A stretch of DNA of 64,000 bases from AC-49 sp963766605 (lineage in GTDB: Bacteria > Actinomycetota > Thermoleophilia > Solirubrobacterales > Solirubrobacteraceae), in NCBI GenBank assembly GCA_963766605.1, contig CAVYAT010000002.1, positions 434,001 to 498,000 on the forward strand, in the 5' to 3' direction. This document shows, one piece after another, positions 60,004-64,000 of the stretch. The notes under the pieces were generated by a model. That model ran no database searches. It was not told where the DNA came from and saw only the letters and a list, made by a program, of their open reading frames with translations. Position numbers and translations under genes: made by a program. Positions within the stretch are counted from its first letter, which is position 1. The number at the start of each line of letters is the position of its first letter.

Positions 60004-60681
60004 ATGGCGCTCCCCACCAAGATCTCGTTCGTCACCTTCGATGTCTACGGCACGCTCATCGACTGGGATACGGGCGTCGCGGAGGCGTTCGAGAAAGAGG
60101 CGGCACGCGACGGCTTCACCATCGACCGCGACGAGGTCCTGCCCCTGTTCCACGAGACCTCGCGCCAGATCGAGGGCGGCTCATACGAGCTCTACGCCGA
60201 GGTCCTGCGACGCACCGCGGTCGACGTGGCGAAGAAGATCGGCTGGCCACTCGAGCCCTCGCGGGCCGGCTTCCTGCCCGACTCGGTGCAGCGCTGGGCG
60301 GCGTTTCGCGAGACCAACCCGCAGCTGCGCAAGTTCACCGCCGCGTTCGAGACCGGCCTGATCTCCAACGTCGACGACAAGCTGCTCGGCCAGACGCGGC
60401 GCCACATCCCGGCCGACCTGTCGCTCGTCGTCACGGCGCAGCAGGTGCGCTCCTACAAGCCCGACCCGGCCCACTTCAACGAGTGCGCGCGGCGGATGGG
60501 GACCAAGAAGGGCTGGGTCCACGTCGCGTCGAGCTACTACCACGACGTCGAGCCCTGCATCAAGCTCAAGGTCCCGGTGATCTGGGTCAACCGGACCAAG
60601 GAAGTGCTTGACTCCAGCCAGCGCAAGCCGACCGCCGAGGTCAAGAACCTGCTCGAGGCCGCCAAGCTCCTCGGCTTGTGA
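60004..60681 (+). CDS. HAD family hydrolase (haloacid dehalogenase-like)
   Basis: A 225-residue HAD enzyme. Motif I is TFDVYGTLIDWD, as in L-2-haloacid dehalogenases, motif II LISNVDD and motif III SYKPDPAHF. The Asp nucleophile and small cap fit type II dehalogenases or phosphatases; which applies is uncertain. The stop overlaps the MBL gene start (GTGA). ATG 59992 is an alternative start. Confidence 0.85.
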   Translation: MALPTKISFVTFDVYGTLIDWDTGVAEAFEKEAARDGFTIDRDEVLPLFHETSRQIEGGSYELYAEVLRRTAVDVAKKIGWPLEPSRAGFLPDSVQRWAAFRETNPQLRKFTAAFETGLISNVDDKLLGQTRRHIPADLSLVVTAQQVRSYKPDPAHFNECARRMGTKKGWVHVASSYYHDVEPCIKLKVPVIWVNRTKEVLDSSQRKPTAEVKNLLEAAKLLGL

Positions 60682-61448
60682 AGGTCGTCGCCGTCGCGCC
60701 GGACGTGCTCGTCGCGACGTCGGCCTACTGGCAGACGACATGCACGATCGTCCGCCACGGCGACGAGGGCTTCGTGATCGACTCGCCGGTGCTGCCCGAG
60801 GAGCTCGACGCGCTGCCCGAGGTCGTGGCGCAGGCGGGCTTCCCGTTCACCGGCCTGCTGGCCACGCACGCCGACTGGGACCACCTGCTGGGGCGCACGG
60901 CGTGGCCGGACGCGCCGCTGGGGGTCGCCGAGTCGACGGCGCGGCGGTTGGCGGCCGAGCCCGGCGCGGCGGCGCGCGAGCTGCGCGAGTTCGACGATCA
61001 GAACTACATCGTCCGCCCCCGGCCGCTCGCGCTCGGCGGCCTTCAGGCGCTGCCGGTGCCCGGCAGGTGCGAGGTCGGCGACGCCGAGCTCGAGCTGCAC
61101 CCGACCGGTGGCCACACCGTCGACGGGATGGCGATCTTTGTCCCGTGGTGCGACGTGCTGGTGCTCGGCGACCACCTGTCGCCCGTCGAGATCCCGTGGC
61201 TGTCGGAGACCGGGTCGCGCGAGGTCTACCTCGAGACGCTCGCGCGCCTGCAACCGCTGGTCGCGCGCGCCGAGACGGTCGTGCCCGGCCACGGCGGCCC
61301 GATCACCCGTCAGCTCGCGCAGACGCTGCTGGCGCAGGACCGGGCCTACCTCGAGGCGTTGCCGGACGCCCCGCTGCCCGAAGGCCGGCGCACGGGCGAG
61401 CAGAAACGGATCCACGGCGAGAACCTGGCGCGCCTGCAGGCCGGCTAG
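60678..61448 (+). CDS. MBL fold metallo-hydrolase with altered metal motif
   Basis: A 256-residue protein with the MBL fold. The metal motif HxHxDH reads H64-A-D66-W-D68-H69, replacing the second His by Asp. Other strand-end motifs are GGHTVDGM, VLGDHLS and VPGHGGPI. It may still bind a metal through Asp. It is translationally coupled to the HAD gene, suggesting that both process the same compound. Confidence 0.85.
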   Translation: MKVVAVAPDVLVATSAYWQTTCTIVRHGDEGFVIDSPVLPEELDALPEVVAQAGFPFTGLLATHADWDHLLGRTAWPDAPLGVAESTARRLAAEPGAAARELREFDDQNYIVRPRPLALGGLQALPVPGRCEVGDAELELHPTGGHTVDGMAIFVPWCDVLVLGDHLSPVEIPWLSETGSREVYLETLARLQPLVARAETVVPGHGGPITRQLAQTLLAQDRAYLEALPDAPLPEGRRTGEQKRIHGENLARLQAG

Positions 61449-61861
61449 GGCATCGTGCAGATGCTGTGGCCGCCGGCCCAGTCGTGCCAGGCGCCGAACT
61501 TGCCGCCGGGGTGGGCCGGCTGGCGGAAGGACAGGTGGCGATAGGCGAGGCGCGAGGAGCCGGGGCAGTGGCCGAGGTCGTGGGCGCGCAGCTCGATCGC
61601 GATCGTCGTCTGCGGGCCGGTGGCGCGCCGGCCGCTGCCGGTCGCCGTCGCGGCGCCCCAGTGATGCCAGGTGATGTGGCCGACGTAGCCGGACTCGTCG
61701 TCGCCGTTGAAGAACGCCTTGGGATGGGCGGAGCCGAAGCCGCCGCCCTGCGGGGCGAACGCACGGGCGCCCAGGACAGGGCCGGTGCTCGCGGCTGCGA
61801 CGGTGGCCGTCGCGGCCAGCGCCACGATCGCCGCCGCCATCGATGTCGTGCGGATGTTCAT
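61445..61861 (-). CDS. Secreted protein of unknown function
   Basis: A 138-residue exported protein. Signal peptide MNIRTTSMAAAIVALAATAT, cleaved near VAAAS. The mature part is rich in Gly, His and Trp (GHITWHHWGAATATG, then WHDWAGGHSICTMP) and may bind metal or carbohydrate. I do not recognise the family. It overlaps the end of the MBL gene by four bases tail-to-tail. Confidence 0.65.
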   Translation of the reverse strand: MNIRTTSMAAAIVALAATATVAAASTGPVLGARAFAPQGGGFGSAHPKAFFNGDDESGYVGHITWHHWGAATATGSGRRATGPQTTIAIELRAHDLGHCPGSSRLAYRHLSFRQPAHPGGKFGAWHDWAGGHSICTMP

Positions 61862-61890
61862 GTCTTTTCAACCTCGCACGGCGATCCGAG

Positions 61891-62388
61891 TTACGGTAGG
61901 TCAGGGCCGCCGTCGAGGTGCACACGCAGGTAGAGGTCGCGGGCGCCGTCGTAGCGGTGGGGAGTGGAGTTGACGAAGCCCAGCGAGGCGTAGAGCTGCT
62001 GGGCGACGGCGTTGGCCTCGTTGCAGTCGAGCTCCATCCGCCGCGCGCCACGATCGCGCGCGCGGTGCAGCGACGCCTCGACGAGCGCGCGGCCGAGCCC
62101 GGTGCCGCGGGCGGACTGCTCGACGAACAGATCCTCGAGCAGGCAGTCGACGCCGGCCCGCCACAGCCCCCAGCGGTAGCGCAGCTGCACGACCCCGGCC
62201 GCCGGCGCATCGTCTGCGACCGCGCCGAGAACGTACTCGGTGTTCGGGTCCTCGAGCAGCTGCTCGATGCCGGCCAGGAACGCGTTGTCGGACGGCCAGT
62301 CCTCGCCGAGCGAGTTGCGAAAGCCGATCATCAGCCGCGCCACCTCCTCGGCCTCGTGCGGCTGCGCCTTCCACGTGCGAACGGCCAT
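61891..62388 (-). CDS. GNAT family N-acetyltransferase
   Basis: A 165-residue GNAT enzyme. EDLFVEQSARGTGLGRALVE holds the acetyl-CoA loop; NEANAVAQQLYASLGF is the typical fourth motif. Substrate unknown. ATG 62388 shares a base with the stop of the upstream MBL gene (TGATG), so carboxylase, MBL and GNAT genes may be one operon. Confidence 0.87.
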   Translation of the reverse strand: MAVRTWKAQPHEAEEVARLMIGFRNSLGEDWPSDNAFLAGIEQLLEDPNTEYVLGAVADDAPAAGVVQLRYRWGLWRAGVDCLLEDLFVEQSARGTGLGRALVEASLHRARDRGARRMELDCNEANAVAQQLYASLGFVNSTPHRYDGARDLYLRVHLDGGPDLP

Positions 62389-63122
62389 CAGAGGAGCTCC
62401 AGTTCGTCCGTTGCCACGACGACATTGTCGTGCACCGCGGCCGCCGGGTCTCCGAGCGCGACGTCGTCGGTGATGTGCGGCGGGACGTGGATCAGAACGA
62501 GGCGCTCGGCGTCCGCGTCGACCGCGATCTGCGCGGCGGCCGCCGCGGCCGTGTGCCCCGAGCGCGCCGGCAGCCACGATTCGTGGGCCAGGACGCGGGC
62601 GCCGCGGGCGAACTGCGCGGTCGCGGGGTCGGCCTCGGTGTCGGTGCACCACGTGAGCTGGTCGCCGAAGCGCAGGCCCATCGAGCGGCCGGGGTGGCGC
62701 TCCTGAACGCGTGCCGTCACCGTGACCGGGCCGACCTGGGTCTCACCTGCCCCGTAGTCCTCACAGCGCAGGCCGCTTGCGCCCGACACCGGCTCGGCGT
62801 AGTGGTGGTCGAGGATCTCCTGCGTGGGCGTGTCGTGCAGCGCGCGGCCGGGCCCGTGGACGACGACCTCGATGCCGTGCAGCTCGCTGAGGTACGGCAG
62901 GCCGCAGATGTGGTCGGGGTGGAAGTGGGTGAGCAGCAGGTGCAGGTGCGTCCGGCCCGCCAGTAGGGACGGGTCGGTGACCAGGCGGCGCAGACCGGTA
63001 CCCGCGTCGACGACCACGGCGATCGTGCCGAGGCCCTCGGGGGTCAGCAGCAGCGATGACGTCTCGCGCCTGCCCGTCGGGATGAAGCCGCCGCTGCCGA
63101 GGATCCGGGCGCAGTCCAGCAG
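62388..63122 (-). CDS. MBL fold metallo-hydrolase (RNase Z-like) with probable CTG start
   Basis: About 244 residues. The metal motif LLTHFHPDHICGL is intact; GSGGFIPTGRRETSSLL is the N-terminal family pattern, and EVVVHGP and LAHESWLP follow. No ATG, GTG or TTG precedes the conserved N-terminus: the in-frame stop lies at 63129-63131. CTG 63122 is the likely start, 9 bases after GGAGTAGG at the end of the carboxylase gene. GTG 63017 would drop the conserved strand. Confidence 0.7.
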   Translation of the reverse strand: MLDCARILGSGGFIPTGRRETSSLLLTPEGLGTIAVVVDAGTGLRRLVTDPSLLAGRTHLHLLLTHFHPDHICGLPYLSELHGIEVVVHGPGRALHDTPTQEILDHHYAEPVSGASGLRCEDYGAGETQVGPVTVTARVQERHPGRSMGLRFGDQLTWCTDTEADPATAQFARGARVLAHESWLPARSGHTAAAAAAQIAVDADAERLVLIHVPPHITDDVALGDPAAAVHDNVVVATDELELL

Positions 63123-63132
63123 CGCGGCCTAC

Positions 63133-64000
63133 CTACTCCGATGCGGCGGGGGCGGCGGCGCGGATCACGGCGATCGGAGCGCCGCTCTGGATCGGCTCGC
63201 CCTCCTTGACCGACAGCGTCTCGATCACGCCGGCCTTGTGGGCGACGATCTCGTTCTCCATCTTCATCGCCTCGATGATGCAGATGATCTGGCCCTCCTC
63301 GACGGTCTGCCCCTGCTCCACGAGGACTTTCCACATGTTGCCCTGAAGCGGCGCGACGAGCTCGTCGGGGCCGCCGCCGGCGCCGGCGGAACGCGCGGCC
63401 CGCTGGGGCTTGGCCCGCGCCGGCGCGGCCGTGGCGCCGTTGGCCGCCGCTGATGCGTAGCCGGGTGCGCCGCCGGCCGGGCCGAACACCTTGACGTCGA
63501 AGCGCCGCGCGCCGACCTCGACCGTGTAGGACTGCTCGACGGTCGCCGCGTCGTCGTCGGACGTCTTCGGCGCCTTCTCGAACGCCAGCGTCTTGAGCCA
63601 GTCGGCCGACTCGAGGAGGTCGCGGCACGTCTCGCCGTTTCGCCACTGGTCGGTGTCGAGCAGCGCGGTGTGAAACGGGATCAGCGTCTTCAGTCCCTCG
63701 ATCTCGTACTCGCCCAGCGCCCGTAGCATCCGCCGCGTCGCCTGCTCGCGGTCGGCGTCCCAGACGATCAGCTTGGCGACCATCGGGTCGTACATCGGGC
63801 TGACCTCACCGCCCGCGCCGACGCCCGAGTCGACGCGCACGCCGGGGCCGGTCGGCTCCTTGTAGGCGCCGATCTTCCCCGGCGCCGGGGCGAAGTTCTT
63901 CGACGCGTCCTCGGCGTTGATACGGCACTCGATCGCGTGGCCTCGCAGCACGACGTCGTCCTGGGAGTTGGACAGCGGCTCGCCGGCGGCGGCGCGGATG
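63133..64000 (-). CDS. Acyl-CoA carboxylase biotinylated alpha subunit, C-terminal part
   Basis: The gene runs off the window; 289 residues are visible. They begin in the biotin carboxylase domain (SNSQDDVVLRGHAIECRINA, then DPMVAKLIVWDADR), pass through a linker and end in a biotin carboxyl carrier domain with EAMKMEN, the Lys that carries biotin. This layout is that of acetyl-, propionyl- or methylcrotonyl-CoA carboxylase alpha subunits. The MBL gene is translated from just after its stop. Confidence 0.93.
   Translation of the reverse strand, partial: IRAAAGEPLSNSQDDVVLRGHAIECRINAEDASKNFAPAPGKIGAYKEPTGPGVRVDSGVGAGGEVSPMYDPMVAKLIVWDADREQATRRMLRALGEYEIEGLKTLIPFHTALLDTDQWRNGETCRDLLESADWLKTLAFEKAPKTSDDDAATVEQSYTVEVGARRFDVKVFGPAGGAPGYASAAANGATAAPARAKPQRAARSAGAGGGPDELVAPLQGNMWKVLVEQGQTVEEGQIICIIEAMKMENEIVAHKAGVIETLSVKEGEPIQSGAPIAVIRAAAPAASE

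Noticed and set aside
1..64000. CRISPR array, prophage or transposase
   Set aside because: No regularly spaced direct repeats, integrase, phage structural or transposase motifs were seen on either strand.

Overview
The window is a gene-dense, roughly 70% G+C chromosomal segment from a free-living actinobacterium. Frequent GTG starts, four-base ATGA/GTGA overlaps, a DtxR-type repressor, DHA2-type MFS pumps, a separate LigD-type polymerase and ATP-dependent ligase, an R2-like ligand-binding oxidase and a DUF4242 protein suggest Thermoleophilia/Solirubrobacterales-like Actinobacteria. That placement is inference from gene content; there is no rRNA here. The only RNA gene I can support is tRNA-Phe(GAA). 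I see no transposase, prophage gene or CRISPR array.

Layout. 1-9.7 kb: the end of a cyclase-family gene, a flippase-like membrane protein, a very large secreted beta-helix protein, an SDR, a divergent FAD oxidase/TetR pair, an M20 peptidase and a TMEM175-like channel. 9.7-17.8 kb: an OafA-type acyltransferase, then a TetR-controlled Baeyer-Villiger monooxygenase-SDR-MFS block, a cupin and a quinone oxidoreductase. 17.9-25.4 kb: a GGDEF/HD-GYP membrane protein, an RNB ribonuclease overlapping a phosphoesterase gene, DUF4242, an HD-GYP/LuxR fusion and a two-gene ABC transporter. 25.4-31.5 kb: MmgE/PrpD, a redoxin-like protein, a VOC protein, a disulfide-reductase-like flavoprotein, an NTF2-like protein and a lipid-transfer thiolase. 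31.5-36.4 kb: a hydrolase, a TetR-AhpD-TauE unit, R2lox and a glycosyltransferase.

36.4-46.4 kb: acetyltransferases, secreted proteins, LuxR- and MarR-type regulators, a structured leader ahead of a glutamine-amidotransferase-like pseudoenzyme, a methyltransferase, tRNA-Phe, a lipoprotein and an M23 peptidase. 46.4-56 kb: DNA metabolism genes (MrfA-type helicase, LigD polymerase domain, ATP-dependent ligase), a FIST protein, an MFS pump, a DtxR-type repressor, and a 300-bp intergenic inverted-repeat element. 56-64 kb: an aminotransferase, sucCD, HAD and MBL hydrolases, GNAT, and the biotinylated subunit of an acyl-CoA carboxylase that runs off the window.

The most notable signals beyond the gene list are regulatory. 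Several one-component regulator genes lie beside well-formed palindromes: three tandem TTACA/TGTAA palindromes exactly 15 bp apart at the BVMO start, a 26-bp palindrome with perfect 12-bp arms at the TetR/AhpD pair, nested repeats upstream of the SRPBCC-MarR pair, and a DtxR-like site. The pseudo-amidotransferase gene, which has lost both its Cys and His, follows a leader with mutually exclusive pairings and a perfect 16-bp palindrome; this is my best candidate for something undescribed.
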